DNA from: Prevotella sp.
Lineage (GTDB): Bacteria > Bacteroidota > Bacteroidia > Bacteroidales > Bacteroidaceae
DNA: 41,937 nucleotides
Direction of reading: 5' to 3'
NCBI GenBank assembly: GCA_016285075.1
Contig: JAEEQB010000044.1
Location: forward strand, 1-41,937
Positions within the stretch are counted from its first letter, which is position 1, and each line of letters starts with the position of its first letter. Below are positions 17,884 to 26,157 of this stretch, piece after piece. The notes beneath the pieces were generated by a model. The model ran no database searches. It saw only the letters and a list, made by a program, of their open reading frames with translations, and was not told where the DNA came from. A program made the position numbers and the translations under genes.

Positions 17884-18615
17884 ATGAATATGAGAAAACT
17901 TGTTCTATTTATTGGCATTTTTCTTACTGCACAGTATAGCTATGCAGTTGAGGGGGAAATGAAGTATTTCGTAAAAGAACGGAAATGGCTGTTCGAAGGC
18001 TATTTATATAATTATGCAAATAATGCGATTGATACTGTAATTACAACGAGAACTATGGACGGTCCTTTCGAACGTGATGGAAGATGGTGTTATACTCCAA
18101 ATGGAATCCCTGAGGGTGCTGAGGAATGGATAATACAATATTATTGGGAGGATGGATTGTGTCTCTATAGAAGAGAAGCCATCTTTAAAGAGAGTTCCAT
18201 CTCATACGAATGGAAATCGCTATTTGACGGTAATAGTAGTTCTGCTAATGGTGAATTCTTAAAAATGGACACGATTCTGTCAAATGACATCATGCGTCGC
18301 CGTTGGTGGTTTACAGATGACATTTGGGTAGAAGGAATAGGTTCTCTTAAAACAGGACCTTTTGGTGATGGTGGTTTAGCAAATGGAACTAACAGAGGAG
18401 GAAGACTGTTTGCTGTCTATGACGGCGACGAGTGTATCTTCACACTGGATGACTTTACGAAGGAGGCTTACCACTCGGAGCCTAACGACATAAAAGCTGT
18501 TCTAGTCTCCAATTCAAATAACGGCCTTTTTGACCTCCAGGGTCGCCGCATCCAGGGCGAGCCGCAAAAGAAGAGCGTGTATATAAAGAATGGGAAAAAG
18601 GTCATTATGAAGTAA
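17884..18615 (+). CDS. Small secreted protein with T9SS-like C-terminal tail
   Basis: 243 residues; signal peptide to about SYAVEG. I do not recognise the middle region, which is rich in aromatic residues (RKWLFEGYLY, EEWIIQYYWEDG, WVEGIGSL). The final 30 residues (NGLFDLQGRRIQG, then VYIKNGKKVIMK) follow the pattern of short Prevotella T9SS/surface-sorting tails. The first three quarters are AT-rich like the C25 gene, while the last 60 codons have the normal higher GC, so the gene may be a chimera of an imported body and a native sorting tail. Likely co-transcribed with the peptidase. Confidence 0.65.
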   Translation: MNMRKLVLFIGIFLTAQYSYAVEGEMKYFVKERKWLFEGYLYNYANNAIDTVITTRTMDGPFERDGRWCYTPNGIPEGAEEWIIQYYWEDGLCLYRREAIFKESSISYEWKSLFDGNSSSANGEFLKMDTILSNDIMRRRWWFTDDIWVEGIGSLKTGPFGDGGLANGTNRGGRLFAVYDGDECIFTLDDFTKEAYHSEPNDIKAVLVSNSNNGLFDLQGRRIQGEPQKKSVYIKNGKKVIMK

Positions 18616-18619
18616 GTAT

Positions 18620-19675
18620 ATGGCTCAATTTTCTACTATGCCTTTACAGGCTTCAATGCCACCAGCGAGGACGGACATATCCGTCCTGCTGGTGTTCTTC
18701 AACCGCCCTGCCACCTTCCGCCAGGTGTTCGAGCAGGTAAGGCTGTCACGTCCCTCGCGCCTGTTCCTCTATCAGGACGGGCCGCGGAACGAGAGAGACC
18801 TGCCTGGCATCAAGGCTTGCCGAAAGATTGTGGAGGAGATTGACTGGGAGTGTGATGTGCACCAGAACTTCCTGCAGTGGAATCAGGGTTGCGACCCTAC
18901 TATGTATCGGGCAGTGGTATGGGCGTTCTCCATGACCGACAAGCTGATCATCCTGGAGGACGATGTCGTTCCCTCCCTGTCGTTCATCCCCTTCTGCAAG
19001 GAGATGCTCGACCGCTATGAGCACGACCAGCGCATCATGATGGTCTCGGGCTTCAACATCGACGAGGTGTCAGCCTCGGTAAAGGAAGACTATTTCTTCA
19101 CCTCGGTCTTCTCCATCTGGGGCTGGGCCACGTGGCGCAGGGTGGCAGACCTGTGGGATCCAAGCTATTCCTTCCTGGATGACCCATACAACTGCCGACA
19201 GCTGGAGTCGCTGATACGCGTCAGGAAGCTGCGCCCAGACCTGATGAAGATGTTCCGCGACCACAGCCGCTCGGGCAAGGAGTACTTCGAGACCATTGTG
19301 CAGGCGGCCATGCTGCTCAACCACGGTCTTGCCGTGATGCCTGCCAGGAACCTCGTCAACAACATCGGAATGACAGCAGGCTCCACCCACTACCAAACCG
19401 CTACGCTGAAGACTCTTCCCCACAAGCTGCGCAGGATCTTCACGATGAAACGGTGGGAAATGGATGAACCGCTGAACCATCCGCAGTCTATCGTTGAGGA
19501 CACTGCCTATAAAGACCGGCTGTACAAGGTGAATGCGTGGGGCCATCCGTGGCGGAAGGTCTGCTATTCCATAGAAGAGCTGCTGCTCAATCTGAGGTAC
19601 GGCTACTTCTTCAATATTGCATACGCAGCGAGGAAACGCATTTACAAGTGGTTGGGACTCTGGGTCTATGAGTAG
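18620..19675 (+). CDS. HlpA-like GT-A glycosyltransferase
   Basis: 351 residues, no signal peptide, starting 4 bp after the previous stop; ATG codons at 18638 and 18656 are alternative starts close to the conserved TDISVLLVFFNRP strand. A nucleotide-sugar-binding GT-A core is visible, with the acidic EDDVVPS motif (around residue 115) and IWGWATWRR, as in Bacteroidetes and Campylobacter proteins once named hemolytic protein HlpA. It probably transfers a sugar in capsule, O-antigen or glycoprotein assembly. Base composition is normal, unlike the preceding AT-rich genes. Confidence 0.78.
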   Translation: MAQFSTMPLQASMPPARTDISVLLVFFNRPATFRQVFEQVRLSRPSRLFLYQDGPRNERDLPGIKACRKIVEEIDWECDVHQNFLQWNQGCDPTMYRAVVWAFSMTDKLIILEDDVVPSLSFIPFCKEMLDRYEHDQRIMMVSGFNIDEVSASVKEDYFFTSVFSIWGWATWRRVADLWDPSYSFLDDPYNCRQLESLIRVRKLRPDLMKMFRDHSRSGKEYFETIVQAAMLLNHGLAVMPARNLVNNIGMTAGSTHYQTATLKTLPHKLRRIFTMKRWEMDEPLNHPQSIVEDTAYKDRLYKVNAWGHPWRKVCYSIEELLLNLRYGYFFNIAYAARKRIYKWLGLWVYE

Positions 19676-19699
19676 GCTAAAGGGCGATTGCCCAGAAGA

Positions 19700-19741
19700 A
19701 AGGCCGCCGATGCTCTGTGATGAAAGAGTGTAGGCGGCCTT
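19700..19741. terminator. Bidirectional terminator between convergent genes
   Basis: A 9-bp stem (AAGGCCGCC at 19700-19708 with GGCGGCCTT at 19733-19741) lies between the rightward glycosyltransferase stop (19675) and the leftward EEP gene end (19777). On the minus strand it is followed by a T-rich TTTCTTCT run; on the plus strand the T-run is poorer. Confidence 0.8.
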
Positions 19742-19776
19742 GCTTATTTCGAAACGTCAAAATGCCTGGCAAAACC

Positions 19777-20838
19777 TTATAGCTCCAGCTTCAAGAAGAC
19801 AGGATAGTGGTCGGAGTAGCTGAGTTCGTACTTGTAATAGTTGACGCCCTTGAAGGCTTTGTCGTGGAAGATGTAGTCAATGCGTACCAACTTCTTGCCT
19901 CCACGGAAGGTGTTCATCAGACCGCTGTGCCCGCACTCCTTGAAACCGTCCACCAGGTCGCCCAGCATGGTGTTGTAGACATAAGAGTAGGGAACGTCGT
20001 TGAAGTCGCCGCAGATGATGCAGGGATGGTCTGTCTTCATGCGCTCCATCGCTATCATGTTGGCCTGTCCTGCACGCGCTATCATTCCTACCTCATAGTT
20101 GCCGTAAACGGCATTGAGAATCTGGTTGTCGGTTACGTGTTTGCCTGCGGCGATGGCCTTACCTGCACGATGGAGTGTGCTGTTGATGCCTGTGGTTTCG
20201 AGGTGGACGTTGAATACTCGAATGACTGTCCCGTTGACGTCGATGTCAGCCCACATAGAGCTGTTGTTGGTCTGTTCAAACTGTTGTTTCTCTGACTTGA
20301 TGATGGGGTATCGGCTGAAGATGATCATATCCTGGGCTCCCCTCGCCATATAGGTGAAGTAATCCTTATAGTTCTCAGAGTTGATCTGGTCACCGCTCTT
20401 ATCGCTGTACTCCTGCATGCATAGGATATCGACTTTCTGCTTCTTCATATGCGAGAGGATGTCCTGTGCAATGAATCCTGTGGTCTCGCGCTGGAACAAG
20501 GCTACGTTGTAAGTGGCAATCTTCAGACCACCCTTGCTATTGGTCTCTTTGGGCTCGGAACCAAACTTATAGATGGTGTTGATGTAGGGAATACAGCAGA
20601 GTATGGTGATGAAGGGGATGAGTGCCCAATGCCAGCGACGGCGGATAATCCAGATAAGCAGCACAACAACGTTGGCAATGATGAGCAGCGGCAGTACGTA
20701 GACCAGCATCGCCGAGAAGGTGCTATATACAGGGTTGGAATTACCTCCGTTCAGACCGACGAATGTGAAAATGGACAATACGGTGGTCGCAACGAGGAAA
20801 AGGAGTGAGATATATTTGTAAACTGCAAGTTTGCCCAT
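19777..20838 (-). CDS. Membrane-anchored endonuclease/exonuclease/phosphatase (EEP) family protein
   Basis: 353 residues. Three hydrophobic helices fill the first 100 residues (about 8-28, 40-64, 70-90). The rest is an EEP metal-dependent hydrolase domain: CMQEYSD (metal-binding Glu), FNVHLETTG, CGDFNDVPYSYVYN (catalytic GDFND) and the C-terminal YSDHYPVF His motif. The family includes nucleases, lipid phosphatases and phosphodiesterases, so the substrate is open. The gene follows the hybrid kinase by 57 bp on the same strand, so they are probably one transcript. Confidence 0.85.
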   Translation of the reverse strand: MGKLAVYKYISLLFLVATTVLSIFTFVGLNGGNSNPVYSTFSAMLVYVLPLLIIANVVVLLIWIIRRRWHWALIPFITILCCIPYINTIYKFGSEPKETNSKGGLKIATYNVALFQRETTGFIAQDILSHMKKQKVDILCMQEYSDKSGDQINSENYKDYFTYMARGAQDMIIFSRYPIIKSEKQQFEQTNNSSMWADIDVNGTVIRVFNVHLETTGINSTLHRAGKAIAAGKHVTDNQILNAVYGNYEVGMIARAGQANMIAMERMKTDHPCIICGDFNDVPYSYVYNTMLGDLVDGFKECGHSGLMNTFRGGKKLVRIDYIFHDKAFKGVNYYKYELSYSDHYPVFLKLEL

Positions 20839-20895
20839 AATAATATTGTTTTTAGTTGATAGGTTTCTGGTTATGATGCTAATGGTGAAATCGGC

Positions 20896-22149
20896 TTATT
20901 TGTCTTTGAGATATTTTTCACAGTTCTCTATGAGGTCTTCAACGCGGAAAGGCTTTGCCATAAATTCATCACATCCTGCAGCCCTTGCCTCGCGGATGTT
21001 TTCGTCGAAAGCATAGGCACTAAGGGCAATAATGGGCACATCGTGTCTCACCTCCTTGATGATTCGTGTAGCATCCAGGCCGTTCATGTCGGGCATACGG
21101 ATGTCCATGAGGATAAGGTCGGGCTTCTCCTGTTCATTGAAGGTGACTGCCTCTATACCGTTGTGGGCACGGATCAGTTTATAGCGCTTTTGTAGGACGA
21201 TGCGAACCAACTCATAATTGGACTCTTCGTCTTCTGCTACAAGAATGGTCTTCATGTTAGCCTGTTCTCCGGCTGTCATTCGGATGGTGCGGACGCTGGT
21301 GGTGGTGTTGTCGTTTTGGGTGGACAATCCACCGATGGTACCATTGAAGGGCAATTCAAAAGTAAAGGTGGAGCCTACGCCCAAGGCAGACTCTACGTCG
21401 ATGTGACCGCCCATTTTCTCTACGATGATGCGGCAGAGGGCCAATCCGAGCCCGTAGCCTTTCTGCTGCACGGCATCTTTCGATGCGTAGGTGTCGAAGA
21501 TGTGAGGCAGGAAATCAGGATCGATGCCAGAACCGCTGTCTGAGACGTAGAAACGAATGAACTGGGCTTCATCATCCAAGTGGAAGCCAAATTTGATAAA
21601 GCCTTTGGAAGTGTGTTTTAACGCGTTTGAAACAAGGTTGGAGAACACCTGTGTCAGACGGTTCTCGTCAGTAAGCATAACGACAGGCAGGTCGGGCTTG
21701 TTGAAGACCAGATCGACGGTTTCGGGGCAGCGGAACTTGAACAGCTGTTTGATGCTATTTCCCATCTGTTCGAGGTCTACCTGAGTTTTTTTGATGACAA
21801 TCTCGCCTGACTCTACCCGGGAAAGGTCGAGGATCTCGTCGATAAGACTCATCAGGCGGTTGCTGTTGCTCTCGATGATTTCGTAGAATCCCAGGCGCTC
21901 CTCATGGGAGTCGGTCTCAGCAAGAATGCGGGCGAAGCCTTCTATAGCATTCAGGGGGGTGCGGATTTCATGGCTCATATTGGCCAGGAACAGAGACTTC
22001 ATGCGACTGGCCTGTTCGGCCTTCTGTGTCTTCGCCTCATATTCCTTCAGCTTTCTGTTGGCCTCTTCCAATTGCTCATTGGCTTGCATAAGCTTTCTGT
22101 TAACTTCTGCAAACTTCTGTATCAATATTTCTCTTTCATCTTGATCCAT
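20896..22149 (-). CDS. Soluble hybrid histidine kinase with receiver domain
   Basis: 417 residues. A coiled coil (about 5-48) replaces any sensor domain. Then comes HisKA with MSHEIRTPLN (phospho-acceptor His60), an HATPase domain (N-box SNALKHT, DSGSGIDP, GYGLGLALCR) to about residue 275, and a C-terminal receiver with phospho-acceptor Asp349 in LILMDIRMP and the KPF lysine. There are no membrane segments or DNA-binding output. The input signal probably comes through a partner protein. It has its own strong promoter (22175-22204) and likely co-transcribes the EEP gene downstream. Confidence 0.93.
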   Translation of the reverse strand: MDQDEREILIQKFAEVNRKLMQANEQLEEANRKLKEYEAKTQKAEQASRMKSLFLANMSHEIRTPLNAIEGFARILAETDSHEERLGFYEIIESNSNRLMSLIDEILDLSRVESGEIVIKKTQVDLEQMGNSIKQLFKFRCPETVDLVFNKPDLPVVMLTDENRLTQVFSNLVSNALKHTSKGFIKFGFHLDDEAQFIRFYVSDSGSGIDPDFLPHIFDTYASKDAVQQKGYGLGLALCRIIVEKMGGHIDVESALGVGSTFTFELPFNGTIGGLSTQNDNTTTSVRTIRMTAGEQANMKTILVAEDEESNYELVRIVLQKRYKLIRAHNGIEAVTFNEQEKPDLILMDIRMPDMNGLDATRIIKEVRHDVPIIALSAYAFDENIREARAAGCDEFMAKPFRVEDLIENCEKYLKDK

Positions 22150-22174
22150 GTATCCGTCATATGCATTGGAGTTG

Positions 22175-22204
22175 CAAATTTAAGGAATTTTTCTGATATA
22201 GCAA
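22175..22204 (-). promoter_or_regulatory. Promoter of the hybrid histidine kinase gene
   Basis: On the minus strand TTG (22204-22202), a 19-bp spacer and TAAATTTG (22182-22175) match the Bacteroidetes consensus in both boxes and spacing. It is one of the best promoter matches in the window. The leader to the ATG at 22149 is about 20 nt. Confidence 0.75.
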
Positions 22205-22263
22205 CGCTTCTTGTTTAAAATTTTTTCTTTTTTTTGTATTTCTTGATGTGACCTGCTATTAAT

Positions 22264-23448
22264 TTAACCTCGTTTTGCTTTTTCCCACGTCCCGCTTAAC
22301 CGATGGGTGCGCAGATAGCTGATTCCTCGGAAGACGTTGAGATTCATAAACATAAAATAGTAGGGAATGTAAAGCAGCTTGCTCTTGTGCCCTGTTTTTT
22401 CCATCATCCAGCCTGTAAAGGCTGATAAATAGAATAGGGTTTGGAGGGCAAGAATGACGGTGTAAACGGGTCCAGCCCCCTTGATTGTCAGCGCAATGTT
22501 GACAGGAATCAGTGCTAGCATAGCAAAAGGCGTGAGTGACCAACGTAGTACCCGGTGGCTGATGAACAGGAAGCTGACGGTGGGGTAGCGGAAGGGGTTC
22601 ATCAGTTTCCGGAGCCACCAGATGCTCTGAAGGCCTCCTGCTGCAATGCGGCGCTTGCGCTTAGACTCTTCATGCATGTCGGCAGAGCCGTATTCCATCG
22701 CGTAGGCTTCACTGGTGTAGGCTATCTTGTGGCCGTCTCCAACTATCAGCATGGACATCATAAAGTCATCGAGCAGGGCGTTTGATGGTGCCTCGCGGTA
22801 GTGTTCCATGCGGACAGCAAACAATTCGCCTGCCGCTCCCATAGCTGAGTAGAATTCAGAATCCCAACGTTTCAAGGTACTTTCGTATTTCCAGTACATA
22901 CCTTCACCTTCGGCTGCCACCTGACCCTCGTTACGCGCTACTACACGCTTCTCGCCAGAGACGCAACTGACGCCGGGTTTCATGAATTGCCGGGCGATTT
23001 CCTTAATGGCATTGGCGTTCAGCATAGTATTGGCATCAGTAAAGATGACGAACGGGGCTTCGTTTTCCCGTAGTCCGTGCTGCATAGCAGCTGCCTTTCC
23101 CCGACGCTCAGGACTGAATACGACTTTCACCTCAGGATATTGTGAAAGAAGTTCGTTAGACTGGTCATTGGAACCGTCGGTAACCCACATCACGCAGAGC
23201 TTGTCCTTCGGATAGTCTAGCTGACGGATGTTCTGCATTTTCTCCACAATGATGTCTTGCTCGTTGTACGCACAAATCATGAGGGTCATCATGGGCAGTT
23301 CCTCTGCAGCCGGTAATTGTGGCTCCTGCGGTTTACGTCCGAGAAGACGTTTGATGAATAATAAAACATATAGCAACATCCCGTATCCTATATATGTATA
23401 GAAGACGATAAACAGGAGAATCCAAAATAAAATCTTCAGTGTTGCCAT
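22264..23448 (-). CDS. Membrane family-2 glycosyltransferase (BcsA/PgaC-like)
   Basis: 394 residues from the ATG at 23448; a longer frame to 23526 would run across the promoter and into the rng terminator, so I reject it. One N-terminal membrane helix (about 5-30), a GT-2 domain with LMICAYNEQD, VTDGSND and FTDANT (DxD-type), an ALLDDFMMS acidic motif and KRKRRIAAGG in the place of the QxxRW motif of processive synthases, then three or four C-terminal helices. It probably builds or exports an extracellular polysaccharide. No partner biosynthesis genes are adjacent. Confidence 0.87.
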   Translation of the reverse strand: MATLKILFWILLFIVFYTYIGYGMLLYVLLFIKRLLGRKPQEPQLPAAEELPMMTLMICAYNEQDIIVEKMQNIRQLDYPKDKLCVMWVTDGSNDQSNELLSQYPEVKVVFSPERRGKAAAMQHGLRENEAPFVIFTDANTMLNANAIKEIARQFMKPGVSCVSGEKRVVARNEGQVAAEGEGMYWKYESTLKRWDSEFYSAMGAAGELFAVRMEHYREAPSNALLDDFMMSMLIVGDGHKIAYTSEAYAMEYGSADMHEESKRKRRIAAGGLQSIWWLRKLMNPFRYPTVSFLFISHRVLRWSLTPFAMLALIPVNIALTIKGAGPVYTVILALQTLFYLSAFTGWMMEKTGHKSKLLYIPYYFMFMNLNVFRGISYLRTHRLSGTWEKAKRG

Positions 23449-23480
23449 AGGTGAATATGGTGTTTCAATCGTTACCGATG

Positions 23481-23512
23481 CAAAGTAACAAAAAAAAATA
23501 TAAATGTGCAAG
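23481..23512 (-). promoter_or_regulatory. Promoter of the GT2 gene
   Basis: On the minus strand CTTG (23512-23509), a 20-bp spacer and TTACTTTG (23488-23481; 7 of 8 match to TAnnTTTG) precede the ATG at 23448 by about 30 nt. The -33 box abuts the T-run of the rng terminator, so termination and the new start are packed head to tail. Confidence 0.6.
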
Positions 23513-23541
23513 AAAAAGGGGGACAATTTTAGTTGTCCCCC
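23513..23541 (-). terminator. Terminator of rng, overlapping its last codons
   Basis: A perfect 9-bp stem (GGGGGACAA at 23518-23526 with TTGTCCCCC at 23533-23541, 6-nt loop) followed on the minus strand by TTTTT. The stop codon of rng lies in the loop and the final Gly-Gly-Asp-Asn codons form one arm. Confidence 0.85.
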
Positions 23542-25118
23542 CCTGTTTTCGTCTCGATTTCCTCTTTCATGTCAATAAACTGGCGTTTATCGTCGTAGAA
23601 TTCATACTGAAGGAAAGCGAGTTTCTGTGACGGAACAATCCGTACTCCCAGTCCATACTTCATTTGCCACCGCCGTTTCAGCGAAATCATTCCCTGATTG
23701 ATATAGGCGGCAACATAGGGGTGAACATGAAGGTAGAATCTCTTGATGCCTATCTTGTTGACCAGACGGTCAATCTTGCTCTCCAGCTGGTCGGTAAAAA
23801 GGATGGATGACTTGATTTTACCGCTTCCGAAACAAGTGGGACAGTCTTCTTCTACATTGACATCCATTGCCGGACGGACGCGCTGACGCGTGATTTGCAT
23901 CAGCCCGAACTTCGACAGGGGTAGGATGTTGTGACGTGCACGGTCTTTCTGCATGTTCTTGCACATGCGTTCGTAAAGCATCTGTCGGTCCTCGGCAAGG
24001 TTCATGTCGACGAAGTCCACTACGATGATTCCTCCCATATCACGTAGTCTGAGCTGTCGTGCCAATTCATCGGCTGCTCCGAGGTTTGTTTCCAGTGCGT
24101 TTGCTTCCTGGCCGTTTTCTTTCTTAACGCGAGTTCCGCTGTTCACATCTACGACATGCATGGCTTCCGTGTGCTCAATGATGAGATAGGCGCCGTGCTT
24201 GTAGTTCACGGTCTTGCCGAATCCCGACTTGAGCTGCTTAGTGACGTTGAAATTGTCGAAGATGGGAACGGTACCTTTATACAGCTTAACAATCTCCTGC
24301 TTCTCGGGAGCAATGATGCCCACATAGTCGCTTACTTGCTGGTAGATTTGCTCATCGTTGATGTGAATACCGTCATAAGTGGGATTGAACAAGTCGCGCA
24401 GTAATGCCACAGCCCTGCTTTCCTCTTCGTAGACAAGCTGTGGGCGAGTGGTGGTCCTCTGTACTTTCGTGATGGCTTCTTCCCATCGTTTGTACAGTAT
24501 TTTCATCTCTGCGTCGAGTTCTGCTGCCTTTTTGCCTTCAGCCACCGTTCTGACGATGACGCCGAAGTTCTTGGGCTTGATCATCTGGATGAGCTGCTTC
24601 AGGCGGCTCCGTTCCTCGCCTCGTTTGATTTTAGAAGATACATTCACTTTATCGCCGAAGGGAATGAGGACGATGTATCGTCCGGCAAAACTCAGTTCGC
24701 AGGTCAGACGTGGACCTTTGGTAGAGATGGGTTCCTTCACCACCTGTACCATCACCTCCTGGCCCACCTTCAAAGTGTTTTGCACTGAGCCGTCCTTGGG
24801 CAGGTCGGGCTGCCTGGCAGCCTTCTGAATGGGATAAAGCTTCTTTCTGTCGCTCTGTACCTGTTTCAGGTATTTTTCGTAAGAGCTGAATTGGAGTCCT
24901 AAATCAAGATAATGCAAGAAGGCCACCTTCTCGTAGCCCACGTCCACGAAGCATGCATTCAGTCCGGGCATCAGTTTCTTCACCTTTGCCACGTAAATGT
25001 TGCCCACCGAGTACGACGCTTCTCGCGGCTCGTTCTGATATTCCACCAGCTCCTTGTCTTCAAGCAGGGCGATGGAGATATCCTTCGGTTGCACATTAAT
25101 GATTACTTCGCTTGTCAT
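23529..25118 (-). CDS. rng: Ribonuclease E/G family endoribonuclease
   Basis: 529 residues, the usual size of Bacteroidetes RNase G. An N-terminal S1 RNA-binding domain (about 35-150) precedes the catalytic domain, whose metal-binding aspartates lie in VVDVNSGTR (about 325) and VVDFVDMN (about 370). The Zn-link CPTCFGSGK (about 426) joins protomers into the active tetramer. RNase G processes rRNA ends and turns over mRNA. It lies downstream of HU and the 29-residue basic-protein gene, consistent with a translation-related cluster. Confidence 0.95.
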   Translation of the reverse strand: MTSEVIINVQPKDISIALLEDKELVEYQNEPREASYSVGNIYVAKVKKLMPGLNACFVDVGYEKVAFLHYLDLGLQFSSYEKYLKQVQSDRKKLYPIQKAARQPDLPKDGSVQNTLKVGQEVMVQVVKEPISTKGPRLTCELSFAGRYIVLIPFGDKVNVSSKIKRGEERSRLKQLIQMIKPKNFGVIVRTVAEGKKAAELDAEMKILYKRWEEAITKVQRTTTRPQLVYEEESRAVALLRDLFNPTYDGIHINDEQIYQQVSDYVGIIAPEKQEIVKLYKGTVPIFDNFNVTKQLKSGFGKTVNYKHGAYLIIEHTEAMHVVDVNSGTRVKKENGQEANALETNLGAADELARQLRLRDMGGIIVVDFVDMNLAEDRQMLYERMCKNMQKDRARHNILPLSKFGLMQITRQRVRPAMDVNVEEDCPTCFGSGKIKSSILFTDQLESKIDRLVNKIGIKRFYLHVHPYVAAYINQGMISLKRRWQMKYGLGVRIVPSQKLAFLQYEFYDDKRQFIDMKEEIETKTGGDN

Positions 25119-25160
25119 TGTCGTTGATTACACACAGTTTTGTTTGAATAAGCAGAAAGG

Positions 25161-25192
25161 GTGTGCTTCGGCTTTTTGTTCGTCCGGCACAC
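25161..25192 (-). terminator. Weak hairpin between the 29-residue gene and rng
   Basis: GTGTGC (25161-25166) pairs with GCACAC (25187-25192), extended by CGG/CCG with a 2-nt bulge. Only CCCTTTC follows on the minus strand, so termination would be inefficient and rng may be partly expressed by read-through. Confidence 0.4.
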
Positions 25193-25244
25193 TCCTTTCA
25201 TTTCTCTTAACCTTGTCGCTTTCAAGGTTTCAGCCCGTGAAGGC

Positions 25245-25334
25245 TTACTTGCTCTTATGGCGATTCTTGCGCAGTCTCTTCTTGCGCTTGTGGGTTGCCA
25301 TCTTGTGGCCCTTCTTCTTCTTTCCGTTTGGCAT
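25245..25334 (-). CDS. 29-residue, extremely basic conserved-type protein
   Basis: MPNGKKKKGHKMATHKRKKR starts a 29-residue peptide with about 15 Lys/Arg and no acidic residue. Good ATG, A-rich leader and intact stop, between HU and rng. Peptides of this pattern (MATHKRKKRLRKNRHK) recur next to HU/rng in Bacteroidales genomes as I remember them, which argues for a real gene. The charge and size suggest a ribosome- or RNA-binding protein; the novel Bacteroidetes large-subunit protein bL38 is one possibility, but I cannot confirm the match. Confidence 0.7.
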   Translation of the reverse strand: MPNGKKKKGHKMATHKRKKRLRKNRHKSK

Positions 25335-25381
25335 AATTGTAAGTGTAAATTATTATTTGTTGTATAATACGATTGCTTTAT

Positions 25382-25657
25382 TTACTTCATCTTTTCGATA
25401 AAGCTCTTTGCTGGCTTGAATGCGGGGAAGTCATGAGCCTCGATGACGAGGGTCGTGTTCTTCGAAATGTTGCGTGCGGTCTTCTTGGCACGGTGCTTCA
25501 CGGTGAAACTGCCGAATCCGCGCAGATAAACATTCTCCTTATTGTTGGCCAAACTTGCACGAATTTCTTCCATGAAAGCCTCTACAGTAGCTGCCACGTC
25601 TTTCTTGGCAATACCGGTGTTTACGGCGATACTGTTAATAATGTCTGCCTTAGTCAT
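25382..25657 (-). CDS. HU/IHF-family DNA-binding protein
   Basis: 91 residues, the standard HU length. The helical dimerisation half (TKADIINSIAVNTGIAKKDV) and the DNA-clamping beta arm (VYLRGFGSFTVKHRAKKTARN, in part) are intact. It bends and compacts DNA in the nucleoid. It is expressed leftward from its own promoter, with the 29-residue gene about 50 bp downstream. Confidence 0.95.
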   Translation of the reverse strand: MTKADIINSIAVNTGIAKKDVAATVEAFMEEIRASLANNKENVYLRGFGSFTVKHRAKKTARNISKNTTLVIEAHDFPAFKPAKSFIEKMK

Positions 25658-25718
25658 TTTCTGTTTATTTTTTACTTAATTATACTTAAAATGATTGAGT
25701 TGTTCTGATTTTGGACTG

Positions 25719-25750
25719 CAAAGATACTGTTTTTCAACGAGATATGGAAA
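25719..25750 (-). promoter_or_regulatory. Promoter of the HU gene
   Basis: On the minus strand TATCTTTG (25726-25719) is an exact -7 match and TTTC (25750-25747), 20 bp upstream, a partial -33 box. An A/T-rich leader of about 55 nt leads to the ATG at 25657. Confidence 0.65.
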
Positions 25751-25871
25751 TTTTCCCGCGTTTTTTTTCGTTTTTTATGTATTTTAGCTGAAAAACCTCT
25801 TCTTTCCCCTCTTTTTCTCTCGCGTACATTAATTATTATAAGGGATTTCTTTTTCCGCAAGTTTCCCAAGT

Positions 25872-25925
25872 GGGCCCTGAAGGGGCAGCAGCTGTAAGCT
25901 TCTGGCCTTTCAGGCCGTTTCTTAC
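25872..25925. repeat. CCCTGAA-type palindromic intergenic repeat, copy 1
   Basis: GGCCCTGAAGGGGCAGCAG is followed by GGCCTTTCAGGCC and then GTTTCTTAC. The same building blocks recur at 31360-31459 and 41066-41290. It lies between the divergent HU and gyrA promoters and could fold as a cruciform or RNA hairpin. Apart from the promoters and this repeat, nothing else is seen in 25658-26157. Confidence 0.65.
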
Positions 25926-26016
25926 CAGTTACAGTTCAGTAAGGGAATAGAATACGCCTGATTGTGTCGGATGTACATGCTGTTTTTGGCAGTTCCTACT
26001 AAAAAGACTTAAAATG

Positions 26017-26049
26017 TTGCGCTTGTATCGGAAAAAATATGTAACTTTG
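26017..26049 (+). promoter_or_regulatory. Promoter of gyrA
   Basis: TAACTTTG (26042-26049) matches the -7 box exactly; TTG at 26017-26019 is a plausible -33 box at a slightly long 22-bp spacing. The leader to the GTG at 26158 is about 100 nt. Confidence 0.6.
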
Positions 26050-26157
26050 TACGCTAAAATGCGTCAGAGGGGCTGAAAAGTGCCTTAAACGTGAAATTTG
26101 TCTTTTATGGCATTGATGAAGTGAATAGTAATAAACAATAAAAAATAGAAGAATTAA

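Noticed and set aside
23449..23526. 26-residue N-terminal extension of the GT2 protein
   Set aside because: The extension would span the promoter boxes and reach the rng terminator; the ATG at 23448 directly precedes the conserved membrane helix.
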